Shown here: piece by piece, positions 7,309 to 15,863 of the stretch
Layout: each line of letters starts with the position of its first letter
Numbering within the stretch: position 1 is the stretch's first letter
Notes under the pieces: model-generated
Seen by the model: the letters and a program-made list of their open reading frames with translations, nothing else
Told to the model about the DNA's origin: nothing
Databases searched by the model: none
Program-made: the position numbers and the translations under genes
Source: Rubrimonas sp036770645
Lineage (GTDB): Bacteria; Pseudomonadota; Alphaproteobacteria; Rhodobacterales; Rhodobacteraceae
Length of the DNA stretch: 27,661 bases
Direction of reading: 5' to 3'
NCBI GenBank assembly: GCA_036770645.1
Contig: DAIPIU010000036.1
Span: forward strand, 1 to 27,661

Positions 7309-10128
7309 TTGGACGGCGCCATCCCGACCGCGATGCTCGACCCCGCCTCGCTGCGCGCCGTGGTCGCCGCCGCGCTGGCCGCGGGCGGCGGGCCGGAGGC
7401 CGCGCGCCGCAGCGCCGCGCCGATCCTGCGCGACGCGGTCAAGGCCGCCCGCGCCGACATCCGCGACCGCCTGCGCACCGGCGAGATCGACGGGCTCGAC
7501 GCCGCCCGCCGCCTCGCGGCGCTGGCCGACGCCGTGGTTCGCACCGCGCTCGACACCGCCGTGCTCGCCCACCCCAACCCCAACCCGACCGAGGGCGAGC
7601 GGCTGACCGTCGCCGCGGTCGGCGGCTATGGTCGGGCCGAGATGGCCCCCTTCTCCGATGTCGACCTGCTGTTCCTGCGGCCGTGGAAGCAGACCGCCTG
7701 GGGCGAAAGCGTCATCGAGACGGTGCTCTACCTGCTGTGGGACCTGAAGCTGAAGGTCGGCCATTCCGTGCGCTCGGCCGACGAATGCGTGCGGCTGGCG
7801 AAATCCGACGTCACCATCCGCACCGCGCTGCTCGAGACGCGCCTGATCTGGGGCGAGCCCGACCAGCTCGACACCCTGCGCCGCCGCCTCTGGCGCGAGC
7901 TGTTCGAGAGGACCGGCCCGGAATTCGTCGAGGCGAAGCTGGCCGAACGCGACGCCCGCCACGCCCGGCAGGGCGGCTCGCGCTATCTCGTCGAGCCCAA
8001 CGTCAAGGAAAGCAAGGGCGGGCTGCGCGACCTCCAGACCCTCTACTGGATCGCCAAGTACCTCTACAACGCCGAGACGGTGGAGGAACTGGTGGGCCGC
8101 GGCGTCTTCACCGCCGAGGAGGTCGCGACCTTCGCCGAGGCCGAGCGCTTCCTGTGGACGGTGCGCTGCCACCTGCACTTCCTGTCGGGCCGCGCGCAGG
8201 AGCAGCTCACCTTCGACCTTCAGGTCGAGATCGCCGACCTCATGGGCTATGCCGCCGGGGGCGGCCAGCGCGGGGTCGAACGCTTCATGCAGCGCTATTT
8301 CCGCGCCGCGAAGGATGTGGGCGACCTGACCCGCTGGTTCTGCGCCGCGCTCGAGCACGCGCAGAAGAAATCCCGCCCCGGGCTAGGCGCGCTGGCCCGC
8401 GCCTTCGGCTTCGGGGCCGCGACCGCGCTCGCCGACGGCTTCGCGATCCGGGACGGCCGCATCGATTTCGCCGACGCCGATGCCGTCGAGCGCGCGCCCC
8501 TGCTGATGCTGCGGCTGTTCGCGGAGGGGCTGCGCACCGGCGCGCTGGTGCATCCGCGCGCGATGCGCCTGATCGCCAGCCGCCTCGACCTCGTCGACGA
8601 CCGCCTGCGCGGCGACCCCGCGGCCAACGCGATGTTCCTCAGGATGCTCACCGCCGGGCCCGACCCGGAGCGCGCCCTGCGGCGCATGAACGAATGCGGG
8701 CTGCTCGACCGCTTCGTGCCCGCGTTCGGGCGCATCGTGGCGATGATGCAGTTCAACATGTATCACCACTACACGGTCGACGAGCACACCATCGTCGCCG
8801 TCGGCATCCTGCGCCGCATCGAGGCCGGCGATCTTGCCGACGCGCACCCCGTGGCCCACGAGATCCTGCGCACCGGCGTCGACATGGTGGTGCTCTATGT
8901 CGCGCTGTTCCTGCACGACATCGGCAAGGGCCTGCCCACGGACCATTCCGAGATCGGGGCCGAGGTGGCGCGCGACCTGTGCCCGCGGCTGGGGCTCGAC
9001 CCCGCGCGCAGCGCCATGGTGGAATGGCTCGTTCGCCATCACCTGCTGATGTCCGACACCGCGCAGAAGCGCGACATCGCCGACCCGCGCACGGTGCGCG
9101 CCTTCGCCGACATCGTGCGCAGCCCCGAACGCCTGCGCCTGCTGCTGGTGCTGACGGTCTGCGACATCCGCGCCGTCAGCCCGGTCGCGTGGAACAACTG
9201 GAAGGCGCAGCTGCTGCGCACGCTCTACTGGGACACCCGCGCGCTGCTGACCGGGGGCACCGAACGACTGTCGCGCGCCGACCGGGTCGAGGAGGCGAAG
9301 GAGGCCCTGCGCCGCGCCCTGTCGGACTGGACCCCGTCCGAGGTTGAGGCCGAGATCGCCCGGCACTATCCGCCCTACTGGCTGGGGCTCGACGGCGAAA
9401 GCCAGGCGGCGCTGGCGCGGCTGTTCCGCGACCACGACCACAAGGTCGCCTCGGTGCGCATCGACGCCGACGAGACCCGCGACGCGACCCGCGTCCTCAT
9501 CACCATGGCCGATCATCCCGGGCTGTTCAGCCGCATGGCGGCGGCGCTGGCGCTCGCGCGGGCCCATGTCGTCGACGCCCGCAGCTTCACCACCGCCGAC
9601 GGCATGGCGGCCTCGGCCTTCTGGATCCAGCAGACCGGCGGCAAGGCCTACGCCGCGGACGCCTTCGGCAAGCTCCAGCGCTCGGTGGACCGGGCGCTGC
9701 GCGGCGAGGTCAAGCCGCGCGCGGCGCTGGCCGAGCGCCGGCGCGCCGTGCGCAAGCGCGAGCGCAGCTTCGACGCCCCGACCCGCATCATCTTCGACAA
9801 CGAGGCCTCCGACATCTACACCGTGATCGAGGTCGACACCCGCGACCGCCCGGGCCTTCTGCACGACCTGACCGGCGCGCTCGCGGCGGCCAACATCAAC
9901 ATCTTCTCCGCCGTCATCGCCACCTACGGCGAACAGGCGGTGGACGTGTTCTACGTCAAGGACCTGTTCGGCCTGAAGATCCGCTCGCCGGCCAAGCAGC
10001 AGGCCATCGCCCGCAAGCTGCGCGCCGCCATCGCGCGCGCCGCCGCGGACGGTGCGGCCGAGGGGGCGGCCGAGGGGGCGGCGGACGGCCCCGCAGCCCG
10101 CCCCGCAGCCCCGGCGTCCGGCCCCTGA
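7309..10128 (+). CDS. glnD: bifunctional [protein-PII] uridylyltransferase / uridylyl-removing enzyme
   Basis: GlnD senses glutamine and uridylylates or deuridylylates the PII proteins GlnB/GlnK, controlling nitrogen assimilation. Domains in order: nucleotidyltransferase with GGYGR (residues 105-109) and SDVD (116-119); the helical segment with LVEPNVKESKGGLRDLQT; the HD hydrolase domain with HHYTVDEHT (about 486-494) and HDIGKG (about 537-542); and two ACT domains (about 725-800 and 835-905) with DHPGLFSRMA and RDRPGLLHDLTGAL. At 939 residues it is full length. The start is uncertain: a TTG at 7309, 3 bases after the upstream stop, gives the longest plausible form, while the first ATG is at 7333. 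The last 35 residues are an Ala/Gly/Pro-rich tail. murJ follows after one base. Confidence 0.96.
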   Translation: MDGAIPTAMLDPASLRAVVAAALAAGGGPEAARRSAAPILRDAVKAARADIRDRLRTGEIDGLDAARRLAALADAVVRTALDTAVLAHPNPNPTEGERLTVAAVGGYGRAEMAPFSDVDLLFLRPWKQTAWGESVIETVLYLLWDLKLKVGHSVRSADECVRLAKSDVTIRTALLETRLIWGEPDQLDTLRRRLWRELFERTGPEFVEAKLAERDARHARQGGSRYLVEPNVKESKGGLRDLQTLYWIAKYLYNAETVEELVGRGVFTAEEVATFAEAERFLWTVRCHLHFLSGRAQEQLTFDLQVEIADLMGYAAGGGQRGVERFMQRYFRAAKDVGDLTRWFCAALEHAQKKSRPGLGALARAFGFGAATALADGFAIRDGRIDFADADAVERAPLLMLRLFAEGLRTGALVHPRAMRLIASRLDLVDDRLRGDPAANAMFLRMLTAGPDPERALRRMNECGLLDRFVPAFGRIVAMMQFNMYHHYTVDEHTIVAVGILRRIEAGDLADAHPVAHEILRTGVDMVVLYVALFLHDIGKGLPTDHSEIGAEVARDLCPRLGLDPARSAMVEWLVRHHLLMSDTAQKRDIADPRTVRAFADIVRSPERLRLLLVLTVCDIRAVSPVAWNNWKAQLLRTLYWDTRALLTGGTERLSRADRVEEAKEALRRALSDWTPSEVEAEIARHYPPYWLGLDGESQAALARLFRDHDHKVASVRIDADETRDATRVLITMADHPGLFSRMAAALALARAHVVDARSFTTADGMAASAFWIQQTGGKAYAADAFGKLQRSVDRALRGEVKPRAALAERRRAVRKRERSFDAPTRIIFDNEASDIYTVIEVDTRDRPGLLHDLTGALAAANINIFSAVIATYGEQAVDVFYVKDLFGLKIRSPAKQQAIARKLRAAIARAAADGAAEGAAEGAADGPAARPAAPASGP
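10054..10077 (+). repeat. two tandem copies of a 12-base unit in the glnD tail
   Basis: GCGGCCGAGGGG occurs twice in tandem and encodes Ala-Ala-Glu-Gly twice. A third, degenerate copy follows from 10078. Because the unit is a multiple of three, slippage would change the tail length without breaking the frame or reaching the second ACT domain. Confidence 0.8.
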
Positions 10129-10129
10129 C

Positions 10130-11686
10130 GTGCCGACCGCGCCCGCGCGGCTGATCCGCGGCTTCGCCACCGTCGGCGGCTGGACCATGGCCAGCCGCAT
10201 CCTCGGGCTCGCGCGCGACGTGATGATGGCCGCCGTGCTCGGGGCCGGGCCCGTGGCGGACGCCTTCTTCGTGGCCTTCCGCCTGCCCAACATGTTCCGG
10301 CGCTTCTTCGCCGAAGGCGCCTTCAACATGGCCTTCGTGCCGCTGTTCTCGAAGCGGCTGGCCGCCGACGGGCCGCAGGCCGCGCAAGGCTTCGCCGAGG
10401 AGGCGCTCGCGGCCCTGCTGACGGCGGTCGGGGCGCTCAGCGCGCTGGCGATCCTGTTCGCCCCTGGGCTGGTGTTCCTGCTGGCCGCGGGCTTCGCGGC
10501 CGACACGGCCAAGTTCGAGACGACAGTCGCCTTCGCCCGCATCCAGTTCCCCTATCTCGCCTGCATGGCGCTGCTGGCGCTGGCCTCGGGCGTGCTGAAC
10601 GCCATGGGCCGCTTCGCCGCGCCCGCCGCCGCGCCCGTGGCGCTGAACCTCGTCCTGATCGCGGCCATGGCGCTGGGGGCCGCGCTGGCGCTCGAGCCCG
10701 GCCTCGTCCTGTCCTGGGGCGTGTTCGCGGCGGGCTTCGCGCAGGTGGCGCTGGTGTGGCGGGCGATGCTGGGGGCCGGGATGCGGCTGCGCCTGCGCCG
10801 CCCGCGGCTGACGCCGGACGTGCGCCGCATGGCGGCGCTGGGCGGGCCCGGACTGGTGGCGGGCGGCGTGGTGCAGATCAACCTCGTCATCGGCACGGCG
10901 GTGGCCAGCTTCTATGGCGGGGCGGTGGCGTGGCTGTCCTACGCCGACCGGCTGTATCAGCTGCCTCTCGGCGTGGTGGGCGTCGCGGTGGGGGTGGTGC
11001 TGCTGCCGGAGCTGTCGCGCCGTCTCGCGGCCGGCGACGGCCCGGCCGCGCGCGCCGCCTTCAGCCGCGCCACCGAATTCGCCATGGCGCTGACCCTGCC
11101 GGCCGCGGTGGCGCTGGCCGTCATCCCGCTGCCGATCCTGCGCGGGCTCTTCGAGCGCGGGGCCTTCGCCCTGTCGGACGCCGAGGCCACGGCCGCGGCG
11201 CTCGCGCTCTATGCGCTCGGCCTGCCGGCCTTCGTGCAGCAGAAGGTGGCCCAGCCCGCCTTCTTCGCGCGCGAGGACACGATGCGCCCCCTGCGCTACG
11301 CCGCGGTCTCGATGGCGCTGAACACCGCCGTCTCGGTGGCCGGGTCGCTGGCGGTGGGGTGGCTGGCGATCCCGGCCGGGACCGCGCTCGCGGCCTGGCT
11401 GAACCTGTGGCTGCTCCACCGCGGCGCGCGGGTCCACGGCGACACCGCCGCGCCGGACGACCGGCTGCGCCGCCGCCTGCCGCGCCTCGCGGCGGCGGCG
11501 CTGGTGATGGGCGCCGCGCTCTGGCTGGGCTCGGCCGCGATGGCTCCGCTCTGGGACAGTCCGGCCCTGCGCCTGCCCGCGCTCGCCGCGCTCATCGCCG
11601 GCGGGATGGCGGTCTACGCCGCCGCGGCGCTGGCGCTCGGCGGCGTCGCGATGGCCGACCTGCGCGACGGCCTGCGGCGGCGCTGA
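10130..11686 (+). CDS. murJ: lipid II flippase MurJ
   Basis: MurJ moves lipid II across the inner membrane for peptidoglycan synthesis. The 518-residue protein is hydrophobic throughout, as expected for 14 membrane helices of the MOP superfamily. The N-terminal family signature is present: GWTMASRILGLARDVMMA (residues 17-34), then GPVADAFFVAFRLPNMFRRFFAEGAF read in two parts (ADAFFVAFRLPN at 43-54, FFAEGAFNMAFVPLF at 59-73). The start is the GTG at 10130, one base after the glnD stop; the open frame continues upstream but only over the glnD tail. glnD and murJ adjacency is common in alphaproteobacteria. The gene is convergent with the rhomboid gene. Confidence 0.95.
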   Translation: MPTAPARLIRGFATVGGWTMASRILGLARDVMMAAVLGAGPVADAFFVAFRLPNMFRRFFAEGAFNMAFVPLFSKRLAADGPQAAQGFAEEALAALLTAVGALSALAILFAPGLVFLLAAGFAADTAKFETTVAFARIQFPYLACMALLALASGVLNAMGRFAAPAAAPVALNLVLIAAMALGAALALEPGLVLSWGVFAAGFAQVALVWRAMLGAGMRLRLRRPRLTPDVRRMAALGGPGLVAGGVVQINLVIGTAVASFYGGAVAWLSYADRLYQLPLGVVGVAVGVVLLPELSRRLAAGDGPAARAAFSRATEFAMALTLPAAVALAVIPLPILRGLFERGAFALSDAEATAAALALYALGLPAFVQQKVAQPAFFAREDTMRPLRYAAVSMALNTAVSVAGSLAVGWLAIPAGTALAAWLNLWLLHRGARVHGDTAAPDDRLRRRLPRLAAAALVMGAALWLGSAAMAPLWDSPALRLPALAALIAGGMAVYAAAALALGGVAMADLRDGLRRR

Positions 11687-11691
11687 GGCCG

Positions 11692-11709
11692 CGCCGCTTC
11701 ACGGCGTTT
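11692..11709 (+). terminator. possible weak intrinsic terminator after murJ
   Basis: A 5-bp all-GC stem CGCCG/CGGCG (11692-11696 with 11702-11706) closes a 5-base loop and is followed by TTT. It sits 6 bases after the murJ stop, in the 103-base convergent gap with the rhomboid gene. The stem is short, so this is tentative. The rest of that gap is noticeably AT-richer than the genes but shows no other clear element. Confidence 0.3.
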
Positions 11710-11789
11710 ACCATTATCGAAGCGTCAACCAGGAACTTCGTTCGAAATCAACGGTCCCGACCTCGTGACGCGCCGTCCGCCCCCCGGGC

Positions 11790-12449
11790 TCAGATCGGCC
11801 CGACCGACATGCCCGGCCGCGGCCGCAGCGTCCCGGCCCCCAGCCAGCCCGCGACGAAGCCGCCCAGATGCGCCTCCCACGCCACGCCCGCCCCGTCGCC
11901 GGCCAGCCCGACCGACAGCAGCAGGTTGATCAGCACCAGGCCCCCGATGGTGCCCCAGAAGCGGCGCCGCGACAGGCCATGCTCCGAAAGGTGCCGCCAC
12001 TCCCACCGCTTCATCGCGCCGAGATAGCCGAACAGCGCCCCCGACGCGCCCACCATCGGGATGAACCGGCCGCCCGTGTCGGCCAGCAGCCCGAACCCCG
12101 CCGCGCCGCCCACCGCCGTGCCGACGAACAGCGCCAGCGCCGCCGGCGTGCCCACCGCGCGCGCCACATGCGCCCCCAGCGCCAGGAAGGCGGCGGTGTT
12201 CATCGCCATGTGCAGCAGCCCGCCATGCAGGAAGGCGTGGCTGAGGAACGACCACCACAGCTGCGCCGGCGCGCCGCGCCCGGCCAGCGCCGCGTCGAAA
12301 TAGGGGTCGAAGAACGCGAAGGCGGCATAGGCGTGCACCCGCAATCCCCGCGGCAGGAACCCCGCGTCGCTGGCCGACAGCGCCAGTTCGATGCCGGCGA
12401 ACAGGATCGCCAGCGCCCAGATCGCCCCCGGCGCCCCGCGCCCGCTCAT
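11790..12449 (-). CDS. rhomboid family intramembrane serine protease
   Basis: This 219-residue integral membrane protein carries the rhomboid active site. HMAMN is at residues 80-84 (His80 and Asn84 in the HxxxN motif), GASG at 134-137 with catalytic Ser136 (VGASGALFGYLG), and EAHLGGF at 192-198 with catalytic His194. Around these are six hydrophobic helices. Rhomboids cleave transmembrane segments of substrate proteins; the substrate here is unknown. The ATG at 12447-12449 has GGGACGGG upstream. It is a single gene on the minus strand between murJ (convergent) and trpS (divergent, 92 bases apart), so it probably has its own promoter. Confidence 0.94.
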   Translation of the reverse strand: MSGRGAPGAIWALAILFAGIELALSASDAGFLPRGLRVHAYAAFAFFDPYFDAALAGRGAPAQLWWSFLSHAFLHGGLLHMAMNTAAFLALGAHVARAVGTPAALALFVGTAVGGAAGFGLLADTGGRFIPMVGASGALFGYLGAMKRWEWRHLSEHGLSRRRFWGTIGGLVLINLLLSVGLAGDGAGVAWEAHLGGFVAGWLGAGTLRPRPGMSVGPI

Positions 12450-12484
12450 CGCCCGCCCGTTCCCGTCCCGTCGCCCCGGCCGCC

Positions 12485-12513
12485 TTGACCGCGCAGGGGG
12501 CCGCGCCCATAAG
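12485..12513 (+). promoter_or_regulatory. sigma-70-like promoter of trpS
   Basis: TTGACC (12485-12490) is separated by exactly 17 bases from CATAAG (12508-12513), a 5/6 and 4/6 match to the housekeeping consensus at ideal spacing. Transcription would start near 12520, about 22 bases before the trpS ATG. It lies in the divergent gap with the rhomboid gene. Confidence 0.6.
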
Positions 12514-12541
12514 GCCGCCGCGACGCAGGGAAGGGCGCGGG

Positions 12542-13567
12542 ATGACGGACTCGCATGTCAGACGGGTGTTCTCGGGCGTCCAGCCCACGGGCAACCTTCA
12601 TCTGGGCAACTACCTCGGGGCGGTGAAGCGCTTCGTGGACATGCAGGCGCTGGATTTCGAGACCATCTACTGCGTGGTCGACCTTCACGCGATCACGGTC
12701 CCGCAGGATCCCGGCGGATTGACGCGGGCGATCCGCGAGCTGACCGCGGCCTATCTCGCCTGCGGCCTCGACCCCGCCCGCTCGATCATCTTCAACCAGT
12801 CCCAGGTCCCCGCCCACGCCGAACTCGCCTGGCTGTTCCAGTGCACGGCCCGCATCGGCTGGCTGAACCGCATGACCCAGTTCAAGGAGAAGGCGGGCAA
12901 GGACCGCGAGGCCGCCTCGGTCGGCCTCTACGTCTATCCCTGCCTGATGGCCGCCGACATCCTCGCTTACAAGGCCACCCATGTTCCGGTGGGCGAGGAC
13001 CAGAAGCAGCACCTCGAGCTGGCCCGCGACATCGCGGAGAAGTTCAACCGCGACTTCGACGCGCCCGGCTTCTTCCCCGCGCCCGAACCGCTGATCGAGG
13101 GCGAGGCCACGCGCGTGATGAGCCTGCGCGACGGCACGAAGAAGATGTCCAAGTCCGACCCCTCGGATCTCAGCCGCATCAACCTCACCGACGACGCCGA
13201 CGCGATCGCCGCCAAGATCCGCAAGGCCCAGACCGACCCCGAGCCGCTGCCGTCCGAGCCCGCGGGCCTCGAGGGCCGCCCCGGCGCGGCCAACCTCGTC
13301 GGCATCTACGCGGCCCTCGCCGGCACCGACCGCGCCGGCGTGCTGGCGCAGTTCGGCGGGCAGGCCTTCTCGGCCTTCAAGCCCGCGCTGGCCGAACTCG
13401 CGGTCGCCACCCTCGCGCCCATCGGCGCGCGCATGCGCGCGATCTTGGCCGACACCGCCCGCATCGACGCCGTGCTGGCCGACGGGGCTGCGCGCGCCGA
13501 CGCCATCGCCCGGCCCATCGTCCGCGACGCCTACGCCCGCGCCGGGCTTCTGCGCACCCGCGCCTGA
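12542..13567 (+). CDS. trpS: tryptophan--tRNA ligase
   Basis: TrpS charges tRNA-Trp with tryptophan in the cytoplasm. It is a class I synthetase: the HIGH-type motif is HLGN at residues 20-23, in FSGVQPTGNLHLGNYLGAV read from residue 10, and the KMSKS loop is exactly KMSKS at 201-205, within GTKKMSKSDPSD. The length of 341 residues is normal. The ATG at 12542 is chosen because the preceding in-frame residues are not conserved and the likely promoter lies just upstream; a GGGAAGGG stretch serves as ribosome site. The universal stress gene follows after 72 bases. Confidence 0.97.
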   Translation: MTDSHVRRVFSGVQPTGNLHLGNYLGAVKRFVDMQALDFETIYCVVDLHAITVPQDPGGLTRAIRELTAAYLACGLDPARSIIFNQSQVPAHAELAWLFQCTARIGWLNRMTQFKEKAGKDREAASVGLYVYPCLMAADILAYKATHVPVGEDQKQHLELARDIAEKFNRDFDAPGFFPAPEPLIEGEATRVMSLRDGTKKMSKSDPSDLSRINLTDDADAIAAKIRKAQTDPEPLPSEPAGLEGRPGAANLVGIYAALAGTDRAGVLAQFGGQAFSAFKPALAELAVATLAPIGARMRAILADTARIDAVLADGAARADAIARPIVRDAYARAGLLRTRA

Positions 13568-13639
13568 CCCCGCTCGCGCCAAGGTTGCGCCTGCGCGGCG
13601 CATCCGGCACGCTTGACCGGCTGTTGCGGGGAGAGGGCG

Positions 13640-14095
13640 ATGCGCAAGTTCCTGTGCGTGGTCGACGCCACGCCCGAATGCATGAGCGCGCTGCGATTCG
13701 CGGCGCGCCGGGCCGCCCGCACCGGGGGCGGCGTCACCATGCTGTATGTCATCGAGCCCGGCGAGGTGCAGCACTGGCCCGGCGTCGCGGAGGCGATGCG
13801 CCGCGACCAGCGCGACGAGGCCGAGGCGCGGCTCAGCCATCTGGCAGGCGAGGTGCACGCGCTGGCGGGCGTGCTGCCCGAATTCGCCCTGCGCGAGGGC
13901 GACACAGTCGAGGAGGTGCTGGCCCACATCGCCGAACACGACGACATCGCCGTGCTGGTGCTCGGCGCGAGCGTGGGCGAGGGGCCCGGGCCGCTGGTCG
14001 CGGCCCTGGTCGGCAAGCGCGGCGGGCGCATGCCGGTGCCCGTCACGGTGGTGCCCGGCGGCATGGCGCTCGAGAAGATCGACGCCATCGCCTGA
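13640..14095 (+). CDS. universal stress protein (UspA family)
   Basis: A 151-residue single-domain Usp protein. The start RKFLCVVDATPECMSALRFA (residues 2-21) is the typical beta1-alpha1 segment with the nucleotide-contacting Asp9. VTMLYVIEP (32-40) is beta2. The C-terminal part IAVLVLGAS (103-111) to VPVTVVPGG (133-141) holds the usual last strands, with a glycine-rich loop between that is a loose version of the ATP-binding G-x2-G-x9-G motif. Role: unspecified stress adaptation. The ATG has a strong GGGGAGAGGG ribosome site. It lies between trpS and nfuA, an arrangement seen in other Rhodobacterales. Confidence 0.92.
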   Translation: MRKFLCVVDATPECMSALRFAARRAARTGGGVTMLYVIEPGEVQHWPGVAEAMRRDQRDEAEARLSHLAGEVHALAGVLPEFALREGDTVEEVLAHIAEHDDIAVLVLGASVGEGPGPLVAALVGKRGGRMPVPVTVVPGGMALEKIDAIA

Positions 14096-14172
14096 ACTCC
14101 GCCTGTCCGGGCCGGGGGCACCGTCCGGCCAGCCGTCCCGCGCGCCCTGCGGCAGCGCCGCGCCCCCGCGGA

Positions 14173-14206
14173 TCTGGAATCGTTCTCGACTGCGGCCTTG
14201 CAGTCG
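14173..14206 (+). promoter_or_regulatory. partial palindrome and hairpin upstream of nfuA
   Basis: TCTGGAA-TCG-TTCTCGA (14173-14189) is an imperfect palindrome around GAAnnnTTC, agreeing with about 10 of 14 arm positions of the alphaproteobacterial Irr box (TTTAGAA-N3-TTCTAAA). Overlapping it, CGACTGC (14187-14193) and GCAGTCG (14200-14206) form a perfect 7-bp stem with a 6-base loop. Either could control nfuA, which starts 48 bases later. Neither is certain. Confidence 0.3.
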
Positions 14207-14253
14207 CGAGGCCGCGGGCGCATCTAGGGGGGGAAATTGGGAGGCCCGCGACC

Positions 14254-14811
14254 ATGTTCATCCAGACCGAAGCCACGCCGAATCCGGCGACGCTCAAGTT
14301 CCTGCCCGGCCTGACGGTGCTGGCCGACGGCGCGGCCGACTTCCCGACCCGCGACGCCGCCGCCGCCTCGCCGCTGGCCGCGCGCCTGTTCGGGATCGAC
14401 GGGGTCGAGGGCGTGTTCTTCGGCGCCGACTTCATCACCGTGACGCGCGGCGCGGTGGAATGGAACCACCTGAAACCCGCCGTGCTCGGCGCGATCATGG
14501 AGCATTTCGCCTCGGGCCAGCCGGTCATGGGCGATGCCGCGGCCCAGGCCGGCCACGCCGCCCATGACGGGCCGGACGCCGAGATCGTGGTGCAGATCAA
14601 GGAATTGCTCGACACCCGCGTGCGCCCGGCGGTGGCCCAGGACGGCGGCGACATCACCTTCCACGGCTTCGAGAAGGGGGTGGTCTACCTCAACATGCGC
14701 GGTGCCTGCGCCGGCTGCCCGTCCTCGACCATGACGCTGAAGATGGGCATCGAGAACCTGCTGCGCCACTACATCCCCGAAGTGCTCGAGGTCCGCCCCG
14801 TCGGGGTCTGA
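14254..14811 (+). CDS. NifU-family Fe-S cluster carrier (Nfu)
   Basis: Nfu proteins carry and deliver Fe-S clusters to target apoproteins. This 185-residue copy has the two-domain form: an N-terminal Nfu domain (FIQTEATPNPATLKFLPG, residues 2-19, to about 87) and a C-terminal NifU domain (about 108-182) with RPAVAQDGGDI (124-134) and the cluster-binding CAGC at 152-155 (Cys152, Cys155), followed by PSSTMTLKMGIE. The ATG at 14254 has GGGAGG nine bases upstream. It differs from E. coli NfuA, whose N-terminal domain is A-type-like. It follows uspA after 158 bases that contain a possible regulatory palindrome and hairpin, so it may be transcribed separately. Confidence 0.94.
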   Translation: MFIQTEATPNPATLKFLPGLTVLADGAADFPTRDAAAASPLAARLFGIDGVEGVFFGADFITVTRGAVEWNHLKPAVLGAIMEHFASGQPVMGDAAAQAGHAAHDGPDAEIVVQIKELLDTRVRPAVAQDGGDITFHGFEKGVVYLNMRGACAGCPSSTMTLKMGIENLLRHYIPEVLEVRPVGV

Positions 14812-14850
14812 CCCGCCGCGATCCGGCCCCCGGCACCCCCGCGCGCGCCC

Positions 14851-15405
14851 GTGCGCCTGCTCGTGATCGACGCCCTCGGCCCGACCGCCGTCGCGGGGCT
14901 CGTCGAAGGCGGCACGGTCCGCGCCGAATCCTCGGCCGATGGCCGGGCCGAGGGCCTCGCGGCGCTCCTGTCGGACCTGCTTGCCGGGGATCCGCCCTTC
15001 GATGCCATCGCAGTCGCCACGGGCCCGGGCGGCTTCGCCGGGGCGCGGGCCGGTGTCGCCATCGCGCGCGGCCTCGCGATGGCGCGGGGCGTGCCGTCGG
15101 TGGGCGTGTCGCTGTTCGCGGCGCTGGCCGGCTCCGCCGACACGGTCGTGACCCTGCCGGGCGGGGGCGGCGCGCTGTGGTCGCAGCGCTTCGCGGGGGG
15201 CGTGGCCGCGGGTCCGCCGGCGCCGGCGGACCCCGGATCCGCCCCGCATCCCGACGCCGCCGGGTCTCCGCAGCGTCTCGCGCGCCTCGCCGCCGCCGCC
15301 GCCCGCCGGCTTGCCGCCGGCACCCCCGAACGCCCGGCCCCGCTCTATCTCCGCCCGCCCGACGCCGCGGCCCCCGCCGCCGGGCCTGTCGCGCTGCTGC
15401 CGTGA
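14851..15405 (+). CDS. tsaB: tRNA threonylcarbamoyladenosine biosynthesis protein TsaB
   Basis: TsaB is the scaffold partner of TsaD and TsaE in making the t6A37 modification of ANN-decoding tRNAs. This is a short form, 184 residues against about 230 in E. coli. The ASKHA-fold signatures are MRLLVIDALGPTAVAGL at the N-terminus and ATGPGGFAGARAGVAIARGL (residues 56-75, read within DAIAVATGPGG then FAGARAGVAIARGLA), which matches the family's GPGSFTGLRIG. The start is the GTG at 14851, 39 bases after the nfuA stop. The stop overlaps the rimI start (GTGA at 15402-15405), a tsaB-rimI pairing that is widespread. Confidence 0.9.
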   Translation: MRLLVIDALGPTAVAGLVEGGTVRAESSADGRAEGLAALLSDLLAGDPPFDAIAVATGPGGFAGARAGVAIARGLAMARGVPSVGVSLFAALAGSADTVVTLPGGGGALWSQRFAGGVAAGPPAPADPGSAPHPDAAGSPQRLARLAAAAARRLAAGTPERPAPLYLRPPDAAAPAAGPVALLP

Positions 15406-15863
15406 TCGCGGTCGCGGCGCCCGATGCCGCGCTCTGCGCCCGTCTCGCCGAGCTGATGGCCGAGGCCTATGCCGCCGAGGCCCCGGCCCCGTGGTCCGCC
15501 GCCGCCATCGGCGCCGTCGCGGCCATGCCGGGCGCGGTGCTGCTGGTCGACGACGCGGACGCGCCCGGCGGCTTCGCCCTCGGTCGGCTGGCGGCGGACG
15601 AGGGCGAAATCCTCGCGCTCGCCGTCCGCCCCGCCCTGCGCCGCGCCGGCCTCGGCGGTCGGCTGCTCGGCGCGCTCGAGGCGGCGCTGGCGGCCGCCGG
15701 CGCCGTGCGGCTGTTCCTCGAGGTGGCCGAGTGCGCCGGTCCCGCCCGCGCGCTCTACCGGCGCGCCGGCTGGGCCGAGGCGGGGCGGCGTCCGCGCTAC
15801 CACCCCGCCCGCCGCCCCGGCGCCGTCCCGCAGGACGCGCTCCTTCTTGCGCGAACCCTCTGA
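15402..15863 (+). CDS. rimI: GNAT acetyltransferase, RimI-type (ribosomal protein S18 alanine N-acetyltransferase)
   Basis: A 153-residue GNAT protein. The acetyl-CoA loop is RPALRRAGLGGRLLGALE (R/QxxGxG/A) in the middle, after the strand EILALAV, and the C-terminal GNAT part is LFLEVAE, then ARALYRRAGW and GRRPRYH. In E. coli RimI acetylates the N-terminal alanine of S18. The catalytic-region Asn commonly found after LEV is not obvious here. The start is a GTG that overlaps the tsaB stop by four bases, so translation is coupled. Assignment to RimI rather than another GNAT rests on this pairing and the length. Confidence 0.87.
   Translation: MIAVAAPDAALCARLAELMAEAYAAEAPAPWSAAAIGAVAAMPGAVLLVDDADAPGGFALGRLAADEGEILALAVRPALRRAGLGGRLLGALEAALAAAGAVRLFLEVAECAGPARALYRRAGWAEAGRRPRYHPARRPGAVPQDALLLARTL

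Noticed and set aside
4953..9347. A 1464-codon open frame on the plus strand, and other very long frames antisense or out of frame to known genes
   Set aside because: At this GC content stop codons are rare in all frames. The translation is dominated by Arg, Ala, Pro and Gly with no family resemblance, and it crosses rsmI, the LpoA-like gene and glnD.
11736..11755. tRNA-like T-loop (GTTCGAAATC) in the murJ-rhomboid gap
   Set aside because: The flanking bases do not form a T-stem, and no anticodon or acceptor arm can be built around it.
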